Notes under the pieces: model-generated
Databases searched by the model: none
What the model was told of the DNA's origin: nothing
Seen by the model: only the letters and a program-made list of their open reading frames with translations
Made by a program: the position numbers and the translations under genes
Part shown: piece by piece, positions 19,147-28,074 of the stretch
Layout of the letters: every line of letters starts with the position of its first letter
Position numbering within the stretch: position 1 is the stretch's first letter
NCBI RefSeq assembly: GCF_002487355.1
Contig: NZ_NTMG01000032.1
Span: 1-58,581 of the forward strand
DNA length: 58,581 nucleotides
Direction of reading: 5' to 3'
Source of the DNA: Candidatus Methanoperedens sp. BLZ2
GTDB lineage: Archaea > Halobacteriota > Methanosarcinia > Methanosarcinales > Methanoperedenaceae

Positions 19147-19380
19147 TTTTTGCATGCTAAATACTTTGTTCCTGGCTCACAAGCTGCATGGAACGATCTA
19201 CTTTATTACTCAGATCCTTTTTTTTCCTGGTTGTGTAATGCAACTGCATTCTTATGTAATGCAGTCAGATCTTCCCGCTTTTTCTTTAGATATTAATTTT
19301 CGTAATGCAGTTGAGATGCATTTGCATTCTCCTGGGATGCATCTACACTCCTCCGGAAGTCAATTATCTTGCCTGGAAGA
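19147..19380 (-). pseudogene. Decayed partial copy of the coiled-coil gene at 20162-20590
   Basis: The stretch aligns along its length with 20219-20460, part of the intact gene a kilobase away. Shared blocks include ATACTTTGTTCCTGGCT, ACAAGCTGCATGG, CTTATGTAATGCAGTCAGAT versus CTCATGTAATGCAGTCAGAT, and CCTGGGATGCAT. It carries scattered substitutions and small indels. Both the N-terminal ribbon-helix-helix part and the C-terminal WWQFW end are missing, and no continuous frame survives. It is a fragment of a duplicated gene, in the same orientation as the intact copy. Confidence 0.8.
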
Positions 19381-19643
19381 TCTCGGCGCATAAATCCCCA
19401 TTTATTACATTACAATTCTATAATAAAACACCAAAGACCCTCCGGCATGGGCACATAAGAATGAAAATCTGTTGAGCCAATTTTCATAAGAAAATATAAC
19501 ATTTTTTGACTATAATTAAATTAAAACTTAAAAAACTCAAAAACTATCGCCATTTAGATATTAAAGTAATACATTTTAAGAAAATGGCTCTGGAATAATC
19601 AATTCAGAGAATATATTTAATTTAAAATATTGGGAGGTTTAAT
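19381..19643. other. AT-rich spacer with a MITE-like inverted repeat
   Basis: No gene. GAGCCAATTTTC at 19474-19485 and GAAAATGGCTC at 19580-19590 form an imperfect inverted repeat bounding about 117 bp of AT-rich DNA, which could be a small non-autonomous element. The promoter of the lipoprotein gene must also lie here (AATATATTTAATTT near 19609-19622). Confidence 0.35.
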
Positions 19644-19994
19644 ATGGAAAAGAAATGGGTTATCGGACTCTTAACATTAGCGGTACTACTGAGTGGGTGT
19701 ACCGGACCAACAACAATACCAGGGACGACGCCGGGGGTTACACCAGCACCAACAATGACGCCAGAGGTTACACCAACACCAGCGATGACGTTAGAGGTTA
19801 CACCAGCACCAACAATGACGCCAGAGGTTACACCAACACCAGCGATGACGTTAGAGGTTACACCAGCACCAACAATGACGCTGGGGGTTACACCAATATC
19901 AACAATGACTCCAGGGGTTACATCAACATCAACGGGTTTTGGAGTTACACCAGTATCAACAGCGACACCAGGTGTTACACCAGCATCAACATGA
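19644..19994 (+). CDS. Short lipoprotein made of Thr/Pro repeats
   Basis: 116 residues. Lipoprotein signal peptide with lipobox LLSGC (Cys19), then almost only tandem decapeptide repeats of the type VTPAPTMTPE, encoded by near-identical 30-bp units from about 19737 to 19900. Preceded by GGGAGG. Such Thr/Pro stretches are usually stalks, probably O-glycosylated, linking a lipid anchor to an outer domain. Here no domain follows: the frame stops at 19994. It may be a truncated gene or a pure stalk. A rho-independent-type hairpin follows at 20074. Confidence 0.65.
   Translation: MEKKWVIGLLTLAVLLSGCTGPTTIPGTTPGVTPAPTMTPEVTPTPAMTLEVTPAPTMTPEVTPTPAMTLEVTPAPTMTLGVTPISTMTPGVTSTSTGFGVTPVSTATPGVTPAST
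19737..19900 (+). repeat. 30-bp tandem repeats in the lipoprotein gene
   Basis: About five in-frame units of 30 bp beginning GTTACACCA(G/A)CACCA, alternating two sub-types (with ACGCCAGAG or ACGTTAGAG), so a 60-bp higher-order unit is also visible. Likely prone to copy-number change. Confidence 0.85.
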
Positions 19995-20073
19995 TGCCAA
20001 TGGTTATACCAACAAATACATCAACAGATACCACACAATAAGTGGAAAAGCTGTAAAAGATTCGTATAGAGTG

Positions 20074-20104
20074 TGCCCCCTTGTTTAAGTGGGCATCTTT
20101 TTTT
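20074..20104 (+). terminator. Hairpin with T-run after the lipoprotein gene
   Basis: TGCCCCCTT / AAGTGGGCA stem with one mismatch and a 4-nt loop, followed by TCTTTTTTT. It lies between the plus-strand lipoprotein gene and the end of the minus-strand coiled-coil gene. Confidence 0.65.
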
Positions 20105-20161
20105 ACATTACAATTCTGTCCATAAAGGTTTTTGTTTGCGCTGCCGCATAGATTCTGAGCA

Positions 20162-20590
20162 TCACCAAAACTGCCACCATGACTTTTTTGTGATCTCTTG
20201 AGGCGTCGGCATGAGTTGTTTTTGCATCGACATATTAATACTTTGTTCCTGGCTTACAAGCTGCATGGCACGATCTAACTTATTGCTCAGATCCTGTTTT
20301 TCCTGGCTGTGTAATGTAAATGCATTCTCATGTAATGCAGTCAGATCTTCCAGCTTTTTCTTTAAATATTCATTTTCATAATGCAGTTGGGTTACGTTTG
20401 TAATTTCCTGGGATGCATTTGCACTCTCCTGTGAGTCAACCGTTTTCTCCTGGGATACAACCTCATTTTTTTGGGATGCAAAATAAGCTATTATGACATC
20501 CCGTAGGAAAGTACTTCTATCTTTATCCCCCTTCTTTTCTTCAATACTATCGTATAATTCCTGCTCAATTCTTAAAGTAATCTGCGGCAT
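20162..20590 (-). CDS. Ribbon-helix-helix-like coiled-coil protein
   Basis: 142 residues. Residues 1-40 (MPQITLRIEQELYDSIEEKK...STFLRDVIIAYFASQ) resemble a CopG-type ribbon-helix-helix DNA-binding module. Residues ~45-125 are Gln/Ser/Glu-rich and predicted coiled coil. The protein ends in the aromatic tail SWWQFW. It could be a small DNA-binding or plasmid-maintenance-type protein; no function is assigned. A decayed partial copy lies at 19147-19380. Confidence 0.6.
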   Translation of the reverse strand: MPQITLRIEQELYDSIEEKKGDKDRSTFLRDVIIAYFASQKNEVVSQEKTVDSQESANASQEITNVTQLHYENEYLKKKLEDLTALHENAFTLHSQEKQDLSNKLDRAMQLVSQEQSINMSMQKQLMPTPQEITKKSWWQFW

Positions 20591-20864
20591 TTTGCATTCA
20601 CCTGTATCACAAACGCCTCCCGGATATAAAAAACAGCATGCTTAGAAAAACTGGTCATAAATCCTTTCACGGTTCCATCCCGCTAAAAACACCACTCATG
20701 CTCCCAAGAAGCTTGTTACCCTTTCCAGTTGGCATGCCTAGCGCGCGACAGCCGCCAGCCCGCCAAAAAAAGGATTTCCGGATCTATACGCAAAAAACCC
20801 GTCATCAAAAATCTGCCCGGGTTTAGAAATCTACTTAAGCTTAATAAAACAATTATTGGAAAAT
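20591..20864. other. Spacer between coiled-coil gene and toxin-antitoxin pair
   Basis: About 270 bp without a supportable gene. It contains an 18-bp GC-rich sequence (20745-20762) repeated on the other side of the toxin-antitoxin pair. Confidence 0.4.
20745..20762 (+). repeat. 18-bp direct repeat, left copy
   Basis: GCGACAGCCGCCAGCCCG. It matches 21413-21430 at 16 of 18 positions, in the same orientation, bracketing the RelBE-type module. The GC-rich composition contrasts with the surrounding AT-rich DNA. Confidence 0.5.
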
Positions 20865-21104
20865 ATGAACGAAGTAACTGGCATAAGTAAGCACACCATA
20901 CCTCAAGCTGTGGGAAATGATCTTGTCTTGATAGATAGAAATTTAATGGTAAAACTGATTTCTGAAATAGAAGATAAGCTGGATGAACTGGAAACAGTAA
21001 CAGATCCTGAGTTTATGAAGCAGGTTTCTTTGAGGGTCAGTGACATTGAGAGTGGAAAGATAGAAGGACTGGATGAAGAAAAGATTTTTGAACTTCTCAA
21101 ATGA
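20865..21104 (+). CDS. Putative antitoxin of a RelBE-type pair
   Basis: 79 residues, acidic C-terminal half (IEDKLDELETVTDPEFMKQV, then DIESGKIEGLDEEKIFELLK). This is typical of small antitoxins that wrap around a RelE toxin; the N-terminus should bind DNA. ATG 20865 is used (an in-frame TTG lies three codons earlier). It ends 6 bp before the RelE-like gene, the usual antitoxin-toxin order. The family is inferred mainly from this arrangement. Confidence 0.7.
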   Translation: MNEVTGISKHTIPQAVGNDLVLIDRNLMVKLISEIEDKLDELETVTDPEFMKQVSLRVSDIESGKIEGLDEEKIFELLK

Positions 21105-21110
21105 TGACTC

Positions 21111-21383
21111 ATGGCATGGTTATTAAAAGCACATCCGCTTATTGAGAAAGACATAAAGAAACTGAGCAAGACCGATAAGGAACATCTCAGAGGGCTGATT
21201 TTAAGAATAAAAGAAAATCCCAATAGATTCAAACCGTTAACTGGATCTGCTGGATGTTTCCGGATAAGGTTCAGTGGTTTAAGACTTGTTTATGCGATCA
21301 AAGGGGAAACAATATGGCTTATCATTGTGGATAAGCGCAAAAAAGTTTATAAAGAAATGGCAAAAAGAATTAAGAGATTGTGA
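21111..21383 (+). CDS. RelE/ParE-family toxin
   Basis: 90 residues with the RelE-superfamily pattern: basic N-terminal helices (KAHPLIEKDIKKLSKTDKEH), LRGLILRIKENPNRFKPLTG, then the beta strands CFRIRFSGLRLVYAIKGETI and IIVDKRKKVYKEMAKRI. RelE proteins cleave mRNA on the ribosome. The catalytic set varies within the family, so ribosome-dependent RNase activity is not certain. Paired with the antitoxin upstream. Confidence 0.85.
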   Translation: MAWLLKAHPLIEKDIKKLSKTDKEHLRGLILRIKENPNRFKPLTGSAGCFRIRFSGLRLVYAIKGETIWLIIVDKRKKVYKEMAKRIKRL

Positions 21384-21412
21384 GGATTTTTCGCAAAAAG
21401 CAATACCAGTGT

Positions 21413-21430
21413 GCGACGGCCGCCAGCCTG
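21413..21430 (+). repeat. 18-bp direct repeat, right copy
   Basis: GCGACGGCCGCCAGCCTG, the partner of the repeat at 20745. It sits 30 bp downstream of the toxin stop. Confidence 0.5.
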
Positions 21431-21540
21431 TCCCAATAAATCCGCTCTTAGAACGATTGTATCATGTAAATGCGTGTTCTATAACAATTATTACTTATCA
21501 ATAGAAAAAAGAGATTTTTAGTAAACTAGACTCTGTTGTA

Positions 21541-21548
21541 TTTATATA
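21541..21548 (+). promoter_or_regulatory. TATA box of the Fic gene
   Basis: TTTATATA centred about 27 bp before the ATG at 21572. This spacing predicts a leaderless or nearly leaderless transcript; no Shine-Dalgarno is visible in front of that ATG, which fits. Confidence 0.55.
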
Positions 21549-21571
21549 TAAGTATATCATTATTACCACAT

Positions 21572-22801
21572 ATGCCCACACCCGGCAAATATGATCTACT
21601 GATTTACCTGCATTTCAACGGCCCGATCACATTCAATGATCTTGAAAATATTCTCCGGGGAAACATCCTGTTTGAAGACCTGAACACCCAGATATTGTAC
21701 AGGCATTTGCGGGAATTGATAGATAGTGATTTTGTATTGAAAATACCCCTGTCGGCTGCAAGAGGTTATGAATACTCTTTGAACCTGGAAAACGATTCAC
21801 TTATCAATCACATCTCATTTCTTCTCTGGTGTAGAAAAGAAGGTTTGGACTACAACAAGATACTGACTCCGTCAACAGAAGCTCTGATCTTAAATATCCT
21901 GAAATCTGATAATATATCCCATGAGAATCTTCTACAAACTTCAAACATATCCACAAAAACACTCAGGAAGCATGTACGGAATCTTATCGATTCCAGGTTC
22001 ATTCACATAATCCGTCAAAAACCAATGGTTTTTGAGTTCCTTGTAAACGATGTAACCCTGTGGTACCTGACAATGAAAGGTCTGCCAGTTCCGAATATGG
22101 AATGCAAATGCAAAGATTCTATCTCCAATATGGATGCCAATAGAGATATTTCAGGATCAAGAGAAATTATGGATAAACTTATAAAACTTCACATTTACTC
22201 TTCAACAGTTACAGAAGGGAACACGGCGTCCAATGAAGATGTTGAACGAATTATAAATGACCTTCCCACAAACCTTACGCCAAAGGAAATAATCGAAATT
22301 AAAAACACAAAGGATGCCCTGGATCTTATAATAGAAGTGTATAAAGATACGGACTTGAATATTGACCTTATTAAAAACACTCATCAAATACTGATGCGTG
22401 GATTGATAAAAGAAGCAGGGATGTTCTTCGCTTCGCCAACAAAAAGAATCGTGGGTTCCAAATTGAAATTGCCATCCACAAATAAAATGATCGAATACTT
22501 GATGAAATCCCTGGTGAGTTTTTATGATCTAAACAAAAACCACATTCATCCCCTCATACTTGGTTCGATATTCCACTTCCTTTTTGTTTCGATCCATCCA
22601 TTCAAAGACGGTAACGGCAGGGCGGCACGACTTATTCATTCTTTCATACTGCTAAAGAGCGGATTTCCTATCTTTGCTTTTAACCCTGAAAGGAAATATG
22701 AGTATTTCAACTATCTTGAGAAAGGCAGGGAGTCGGATATAAGTGATTTTGTCAGATTTATAATAGATGAACACAGAAAAATACTTCCTGGAAAGCAATA
22801 A
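21572..22801 (+). CDS. Fic-domain protein with N-terminal winged-helix region
   Basis: 409 residues. The first ~180 look like winged-helix DNA-binding repeats (KYDLLIYLHFNGPITFNDLE; SHENLLQTSNISTKTLRKHV). The Fic domain follows, with the complete active-site motif HPFKDGNGRAAR near 342-353. Fic enzymes transfer AMP or other phosphate-containing groups to proteins. The segment STVTEGN near 209-215 fits the (S/T)xxxE(G/N) inhibitory motif placed N-terminal to the Fic core, so it is probably self-inhibited. Start ATG 21572 fits the TATA spacing. Its position after a RelBE pair suggests a defence/persistence island. Confidence 0.9.
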   Translation: MPTPGKYDLLIYLHFNGPITFNDLENILRGNILFEDLNTQILYRHLRELIDSDFVLKIPLSAARGYEYSLNLENDSLINHISFLLWCRKEGLDYNKILTPSTEALILNILKSDNISHENLLQTSNISTKTLRKHVRNLIDSRFIHIIRQKPMVFEFLVNDVTLWYLTMKGLPVPNMECKCKDSISNMDANRDISGSREIMDKLIKLHIYSSTVTEGNTASNEDVERIINDLPTNLTPKEIIEIKNTKDALDLIIEVYKDTDLNIDLIKNTHQILMRGLIKEAGMFFASPTKRIVGSKLKLPSTNKMIEYLMKSLVSFYDLNKNHIHPLILGSIFHFLFVSIHPFKDGNGRAARLIHSFILLKSGFPIFAFNPERKYEYFNYLEKGRESDISDFVRFIIDEHRKILPGKQ

Positions 22802-22803
22802 GA

Positions 22804-22968
22804 ACGCAGGATAATTATGACGAGGTCACAAATGTAAGGGAAATATCCATCAAACCGAATACAAGTCACGAATGGTACAATGGAAAATATATACATAGCG
22901 ATAATCCGGCCTCGGAAACCGCAGTACTGATATTCAGCACTGACCGCATGAGGGTAAGCAATGAATGA
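22804..22968 (+). pseudogene. Possible remnant of a protein C-terminus
   Basis: After the Fic stop, one plus-strand frame stays open for about 54 codons and reads like a folded-protein end (IKPNTSHEWYNGKYIHSDNP, then ETAVLIFSTDRMR). It has no start codon. It may be the tail of a lost gene; I do not recognise a family. Confidence 0.3.
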
Positions 22969-22999
22969 AATAAATGATGGGAGTGTACAATACGGATGA

Positions 23000-25822
23000 T
23001 TATTGAGTGCCCTTCAACACCTTCTTCAAATAATACCCCGTATATGATCCCTCGATCCTTGCTACCTTCTCAGGCGTTCCTTCTGCAATGATCCGGCCCC
23101 CGTTATCCCCGCCTTCGGGCCCAAGGTCAATTATATGGTCTGCGACTTTTATGACATCAAGATTGTGCTCGATCACCACTACGCTGTTACCAGCATCCAC
23201 GAGCCGGGAAAGCATATCGATGAGTTTCTGTATATCCGCAAAATGAAGCCCTGTCGTGGGCTCATCCAGTATATAAAGAGTCCTTCCCGTGCTTCGTTTA
23301 CTCAGTTCCGTGGAAAGTTTGATGCGCTGTGCTTCCCCGCCTGAAAGCGTGGTTGCGGGCTGTCCCAGCCTTATATATCCGAGCCCGACATCAAAAAGCG
23401 TCTGAAGCTGCCGTTTTATTTTTGGAATGTTCTCAAAGAACGCCAGGGCTTCCTCCACGGTCATATCCAGTACCTGTGCAATATTCTTTCCTTTGTATGT
23501 AATTTCAAGTGTCTCGCTGTTGAAGCGTTTTCCGTGGCAAACTTCACATGGCACATACACGTCCGGGAGAAAATGCATTTCTATTGTGATAATCCCGTCC
23601 CCGCTGCATGCTTCGCATCGTCCTCCCTTAAGGTTGAAACTAAAGCGCCCGGGCTGGTAACCCCGCGCTTTCGCTGATGGGAGTTTTGCGAAAATATCCC
23701 TTATCGGTGTAAAAAGTCCTGTATATGTAGCAGGATTTGAGCGCGGCGTCCTTCCGATTGGCGACTGGTCGATTATTATGATCTTATCGATATTATCAAG
23801 CCCGATTATTCCCCTGTGCTTCCCTGGCTTTTCCTTTGCATGATAGAACTTTTGCGCAAGCGCCTTGTAAAGAATATCATTAACAAGAGTGCTCTTTCCC
23901 GACCCTGAAACGCCTGTTACGCATGTCATGACCCCAAGAGGGATGTTTACATCTATCTGTTTCAGGTTATTCTCTCCTGCTCCGACTATTGTAATTTTGC
24001 CTTTTGGTTTTCTTCGGTGATCAGGCACTGCAATCGATTTTCGGTGGCTGAGGTAGTCACCAGTGAGGCAATTTTCACAATTGATTATATCATCAAGGCC
24101 TCCAGTCTTCACGACTTCACCGCCATGAACTCCAGCCCCGGGCCCCATATCAACTATAAAATCGGCGCTTCGTATCATCTCTTCATCGTGTTCTACAACT
24201 ATCACCGTATTTCCAAGATCTCGAAGCCTGGTGAGCATATTTATAAGCCTCCCGTTATCGCGCTGATGAAGGCCGATACTGGGTTCATCAAGAATATAAA
24301 GAACGCCTACAAGGCTTGAACCGATTTGTGTGGCAAGCCGGATCCTCTGGCTTTCTCCTCCGGAAAGCGTGCCCGCCGCCCTGTCAAGGGTAAGGTAATC
24401 AAGACCAACATCCATTAAGAATCCCAGGCGAGCCCTCAGCTCTTTCATGATGGGCTTTGATATGATCATTTCTTTTTCTGAAAAACTAATTTCCTCAAGG
24501 AACTCAAGAGCTTTTTTCACGGACAGGCGTGTAGTCGCAATGATCGACCTGTCGGCGATCGTGACTGCAAGACTTGATGGTTTTAATCTTTCGCCATTAC
24601 ATACCGTACAGGGCTTGATGCTCATGTATTGCTGGATTTTCTCCCGCGCTTCCTCTGATTGAGATTCCCTGTATTTTCTATTAAGGTGTGGAATTATCCC
24701 CTCAAAAACGCTCCTGTGTTCCCAGAGGCCGTCCCTGTCCCTGGGCACATACTTAAAAAGTATCGCTTCAAGGCTCCCATGCAAAATTATCTGCTGGTGT
24801 TCAGGCTTAAGCTCCGAAAACGGTGTATCCAGTGAAAAATCATAGTGTTTTGCAACAGATTGCAGCATCTGGCGATAATACCCATGTTCATATCCCCATG
24901 GTTCTATGGCGCCTTCACTGATCGATCTGGTTTTGTCGGGAATTATAAGGTCAGGATCAAATTCCATCGTGTTCCCAAGTCCCTGGCAAGTCGGACAAGC
25001 CCCGCGCGGGCTGTTGAATGAGAACATGTTGGGTTCAAGAGGCTCAAAACTTATCCCGCATTTTATGCATGCTGCATGCTCGCTGAAAAGAAACTCTTTG
25101 CCATCAAGAACTTGCGCCACAGCAATGCCATTTCCCTCACGCAGGGCCGTGGCAACGGAATCCGCAAGCCTTTCTTCAATACCTTTTTTTACTACCAGGC
25201 GGTCTACTATGACATCGATATCGTGTTTTTGCTGTTTGTTAAGCGTGATCTCTTCAATCAGTTCAAGCATTTTGCCATCAACACGAACCCTGCTGTACCC
25301 GGATTTTGAGAGCTCCTCAAATATCTGCTTATATTCTCCTTTCCTTTGCCTTGCAATAGGAGCAAGTATATGAAGCTTTGTATTTTCAGGAAGCAGCATC
25401 AGTCTGCCCACGATCTGTTCTACGGTCTGCGGTGTTATCTCGCTCCCGCAATTCGGGCAGTGCTGTTTTCCTATGCGGGCATACAGGAGACGCAGGTAAT
25501 CATAAATTTCCGTAACTGTTCCTACAGTTGAACGGGGATTCTTGCTTGTGGATTTTTGTTCTATAGATATTGCGGGAGATAATCCTTCAATATATTCCAC
25601 ATCAGGTTTATCCATCTGTCCCAGGAACTGGCGGGCATACGCCGACAGCGATTCAACGTACCTGCGCTGGCCTTCCGCATACAATGTATCAAAAGCAAGG
25701 GAGGATTTTCCCGAACCCGAAAGTCCGGTTATGACTATTAGTTTGTTCCTGGGAAGTTCCAGGTCTATATTCTTAAGATTGTGGACGCGTGCGCCTTTTA
25801 TTATGATTTTATCTGTTGACAT
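23000..25822 (-). CDS. uvrA: Excinuclease ABC subunit A
   Basis: Damage-recognition ATPase of bacterial-type nucleotide excision repair. 940 residues, full length. Two ABC cassettes: Walker [13 protein letters not shown] near 33 and [13 protein letters not shown] in the second half; signatures LSGGESQRI and LSGGEAQRI. There is a CxxC zinc module in each half (CIKCG...CPTCQG and CEACSG...CEVCHG). Present in many mesophilic methanogens, probably by ancient transfer from bacteria. uvrB and uvrC are not in this window. It lies 59 bp after a permease gene on the same strand. Confidence 0.97.
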   Translation of the reverse strand: MSTDKIIIKGARVHNLKNIDLELPRNKLIVITGLSGSGKSSLAFDTLYAEGQRRYVESLSAYARQFLGQMDKPDVEYIEGLSPAISIEQKSTSKNPRSTVGTVTEIYDYLRLLYARIGKQHCPNCGSEITPQTVEQIVGRLMLLPENTKLHILAPIARQRKGEYKQIFEELSKSGYSRVRVDGKMLELIEEITLNKQQKHDIDVIVDRLVVKKGIEERLADSVATALREGNGIAVAQVLDGKEFLFSEHAACIKCGISFEPLEPNMFSFNSPRGACPTCQGLGNTMEFDPDLIIPDKTRSISEGAIEPWGYEHGYYRQMLQSVAKHYDFSLDTPFSELKPEHQQIILHGSLEAILFKYVPRDRDGLWEHRSVFEGIIPHLNRKYRESQSEEAREKIQQYMSIKPCTVCNGERLKPSSLAVTIADRSIIATTRLSVKKALEFLEEISFSEKEMIISKPIMKELRARLGFLMDVGLDYLTLDRAAGTLSGGESQRIRLATQIGSSLVGVLYILDEPSIGLHQRDNGRLINMLTRLRDLGNTVIVVEHDEEMIRSADFIVDMGPGAGVHGGEVVKTGGLDDIINCENCLTGDYLSHRKSIAVPDHRRKPKGKITIVGAGENNLKQIDVNIPLGVMTCVTGVSGSGKSTLVNDILYKALAQKFYHAKEKPGKHRGIIGLDNIDKIIIIDQSPIGRTPRSNPATYTGLFTPIRDIFAKLPSAKARGYQPGRFSFNLKGGRCEACSGDGIITIEMHFLPDVYVPCEVCHGKRFNSETLEITYKGKNIAQVLDMTVEEALAFFENIPKIKRQLQTLFDVGLGYIRLGQPATTLSGGEAQRIKLSTELSKRSTGRTLYILDEPTTGLHFADIQKLIDMLSRLVDAGNSVVVIEHNLDVIKVADHIIDLGPEGGDNGGRIIAEGTPEKVARIEGSYTGYYLKKVLKGTQ

Positions 25823-25881
25823 AAAGAGAGTGGTTTTATATTGTTTTGAAAAGCTAAAGAATTATGTAATGGTACTTATAG

Positions 25882-27189
25882 CTATTCGTATCCTGTCTTC
25901 TTTCTTTTTTTGTTGTAATAATATGCCATCATGCCAATCGCAATCCATGCTCCTGCAAACATAATAGCATTGAGGTTCAAATAAAGAGCAAGGATAAAGC
26001 AGAACAATAATCCGAGTACTGGCGGAACAGGGTATAATGGTATCTTGAATGTACGGTCTGCATAAGGCATTTTTTGCCTTAGCCGCACCGCACTTAGATT
26101 GATGAAAAAGAAAGTCAGCAGTGTTCCGAAGTTAAAGACCGAAGCAAGCCATTCCAGATTGCCCCGGGTAACAATAACAATTAATGCAATTACAACTCCG
26201 GTGATCAGAACCGTGAAGAAAGGAACACCATTTTTTGAAACTCTTGCAAGTGAAAGCGGGATTACATGCTGTCTTGCCATTGCAAAAAGGGCCCTTGAAC
26301 CACCGAGTATGGAGGCCATAACCACGGATGCTGTTGCAAACAGCGCGGAAATAGAGATGAATTTCAGCAGGAAAAAATTATTTGTTGCTACCCTCATTGA
26401 TACTTCCAGCGGTGCGCTCGAAGTGCCTATGATCTTCCAGTTCAACAGTCCGACCTCAACCGCCGAAACACCGATATAAAGCAAAGTGCTTACTCCGAAT
26501 GCGAGCATTATTGCCCTTGGTACTGTCTTTTCAGGGTTCTTTATTTCTTCAGAAAGCACAGTGACCGTATTGAAGCCTATGAACGCAAAGAAAATTATTG
26601 CAGCGCCTGAGAGCATTCCTGCAAAACCCCTGGGAAAAAACGGATGATAATTGGAATAATCCCCGCTTGAAAATATGAAAAATCCTCCTACAATTATGAA
26701 AAGTACAAGTGCTGTAACCTTCAGTATCACCAGTAAATTGTTTGCGCTTGAAGCTTCCTTTGTTCCTTTAAGGTTTAACAGCATGAAGAGCAAAGGCAGT
26801 GCTGCCCCGACAATTATTATTACATTTTGCATGGCCGGGATTCCAATAAAATATGTAAAGTATGTTGCGAATCCTATGCTAACTGCGCTTGCTCCCACTA
26901 TATAGTCGAATGATTTAGTCCAGCCAACCAGGAATCCCCAGAATTTTCCGAACGCCTTATCTGCATAAATGTAGGAACCTCCGGCTTCGGTAATGAATGA
27001 GGACAGCTCGGCAGAACTCAATGCTGTAAGAAATGCAGTAGCTCCTGCAATCATGAATGAAAGTATGACAGCAGGTCCTGCGATCCCGGAGGCAACACCG
27101 CTCAGGACAAAGATTCCTGCGCCAATTATTGCACCGATACTTACGTTCGTGGCCCCTAACAACCCCAGACTTCTTTTCAATTGAGGCAT
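25882..27189 (-). CDS. APC-superfamily amino-acid permease
   Basis: 435 residues with about twelve membrane segments. The APC hallmark in TM1 is [20 protein letters not shown], and TM6 has [20 protein letters not shown]. It likely imports or exchanges an amino acid or polyamine; substrate not deducible. It follows clpP by 15 bp and precedes uvrA on the same strand, so the three may be co-transcribed. Confidence 0.9.
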   Translation of the reverse strand: MPQLKRSLGLLGATNVSIGAIIGAGIFVLSGVASGIAGPAVILSFMIAGATAFLTALSSAELSSFITEAGGSYIYADKAFGKFWGFLVGWTKSFDYIVGASAVSIGFATYFTYFIGIPAMQNVIIIVGAALPLLFMLLNLKGTKEASSANNLLVILKVTALVLFIIVGGFFIFSSGDYSNYHPFFPRGFAGMLSGAAIIFFAFIGFNTVTVLSEEIKNPEKTVPRAIMLAFGVSTLLYIGVSAVEVGLLNWKIIGTSSAPLEVSMRVATNNFFLLKFISISALFATASVVMASILGGSRALFAMARQHVIPLSLARVSKNGVPFFTVLITGVVIALIVIVTRGNLEWLASVFNFGTLLTFFFINLSAVRLRQKMPYADRTFKIPLYPVPPVLGLLFCFILALYLNLNAIMFAGAWIAIGMMAYYYNKKRKKTGYE

Positions 27190-27204
27190 CTATTCTCCCG
27201 ATTT

Positions 27205-27804
27205 TTATAACACTCCTTCTCCAGCCCTTATTATTCTATCTACTATACCATATTCCACTGACTTTTCTGCTGTAAGGAAAAAGTCCCGGTTCGTATCATT
27301 CTCAATGACTTCTATGGGTTGCCCTGTATGATAGACCAGGATGTTATCCAGAACTTTCTTGACCCTGTCCAGTTCTTTTGCCTGGATATCTATCTCAGTT
27401 GCCTGTCCATGCATGCTGCCAAGAGGCTGGTGTATCATCACTCGTGCGTTAGGAAATGCCATTCTCCTCCCTTTTGTACCTGCTGCCAGCAAAATCGCTG
27501 CCATCGATGCAGCTTCACCGATACAGATAGTTGCAACATTGCACTTCATACACTGCATGGTATCGTAGATAGCAAGACCTGCACTGATCACACCTCCGGG
27601 GCTATTTATATAAATACGGATGTCACCTTCGAAATCTTTGTCTTCCAGATAAAGAAGCTGCGCAATAATACTTTCAGCCATGTCCACATCGATATCACCA
27701 TTGAGAAAAATTATTTGTTTATCCAATAGATGAGAATATAAATCCATCTGTCGAGGACCATGTGGTGTTTGTTCGGATACATTGAATACGTGTGAATTTG
27801 TCAT
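27205..27804 (-). CDS. clpP: ATP-dependent Clp protease proteolytic subunit
   Basis: 199-residue ClpP, collinear with the bacterial enzyme. Catalytic Ser100 in GEAASMAA, His125 in VMIHQPLG, Asp174 in DTNRDFF; oxyanion glycine motif INSPGGVISAG at 67-77. No N-terminal propeptide of note. It starts behind GAGGGACGGG. Archaea normally use the proteasome and LonB, and ClpP is rare among them. No ClpX/ClpA/ClpC is nearby, so its unfoldase must be elsewhere or absent. Confidence 0.95.
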   Translation of the reverse strand: MTNSHVFNVSEQTPHGPRQMDLYSHLLDKQIIFLNGDIDVDMAESIIAQLLYLEDKDFEGDIRIYINSPGGVISAGLAIYDTMQCMKCNVATICIGEAASMAAILLAAGTKGRRMAFPNARVMIHQPLGSMHGQATEIDIQAKELDRVKKVLDNILVYHTGQPIEVIENDTNRDFFLTAEKSVEYGIVDRIIRAGEGVL

Positions 27805-28074
27805 TATCCCGTCCCTCTTTTATGTCTGAACCATTTTCGAACTGAATCCGGCCAGGAATTGATATTCTTACAGTATGCCAATTTAACCCCTGCAAATCAT
27901 CTGATAGATCCAGAGATGAAACGTAAATATGATATTTCTCTTGATACTAAATAAATGTTTATAACGTGGGAAAACGGCGGGGACTTAGAATCTGTCCGAA
28001 AAGTTAAACCACAAATAAAATCGGCGCTTAGAGCGCAGAGATTTTTAAACATGTTTCTGATTAGATGAAATCCT
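27805..28074. other. Spacer between clpP and marker-8 genes
   Basis: 270 bp with no gene. It holds the clpP promoter (minus strand, high-coordinate side) and a short GC hairpin at 28024-28036 downstream of the marker-8 genes. Confidence 0.45.
28024..28036 (-). terminator. Short hairpin after the marker-8 genes
   Basis: GCGCT-TAG-AGCGC, a perfect 5-bp stem with a 3-nt loop, about 40 bp past the stop of the marker-8 gene at 28075. It is followed in the direction of transcription by CGATTTTATTT. A weak terminator candidate. Confidence 0.35.

Noticed and set aside
19737-19900. Tandem repeats as a possible CRISPR array
   Set aside because: Repeats are contiguous, with no unique spacers, and are in frame with a lipoprotein.
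19655-20041. Alternative frame through the lipoprotein repeats (Tyr/Asn-rich repeats)
   Set aside because: It is the out-of-frame reading of the same tandem repeat. The other frame has a signal peptide, lipobox and ribosome binding site.
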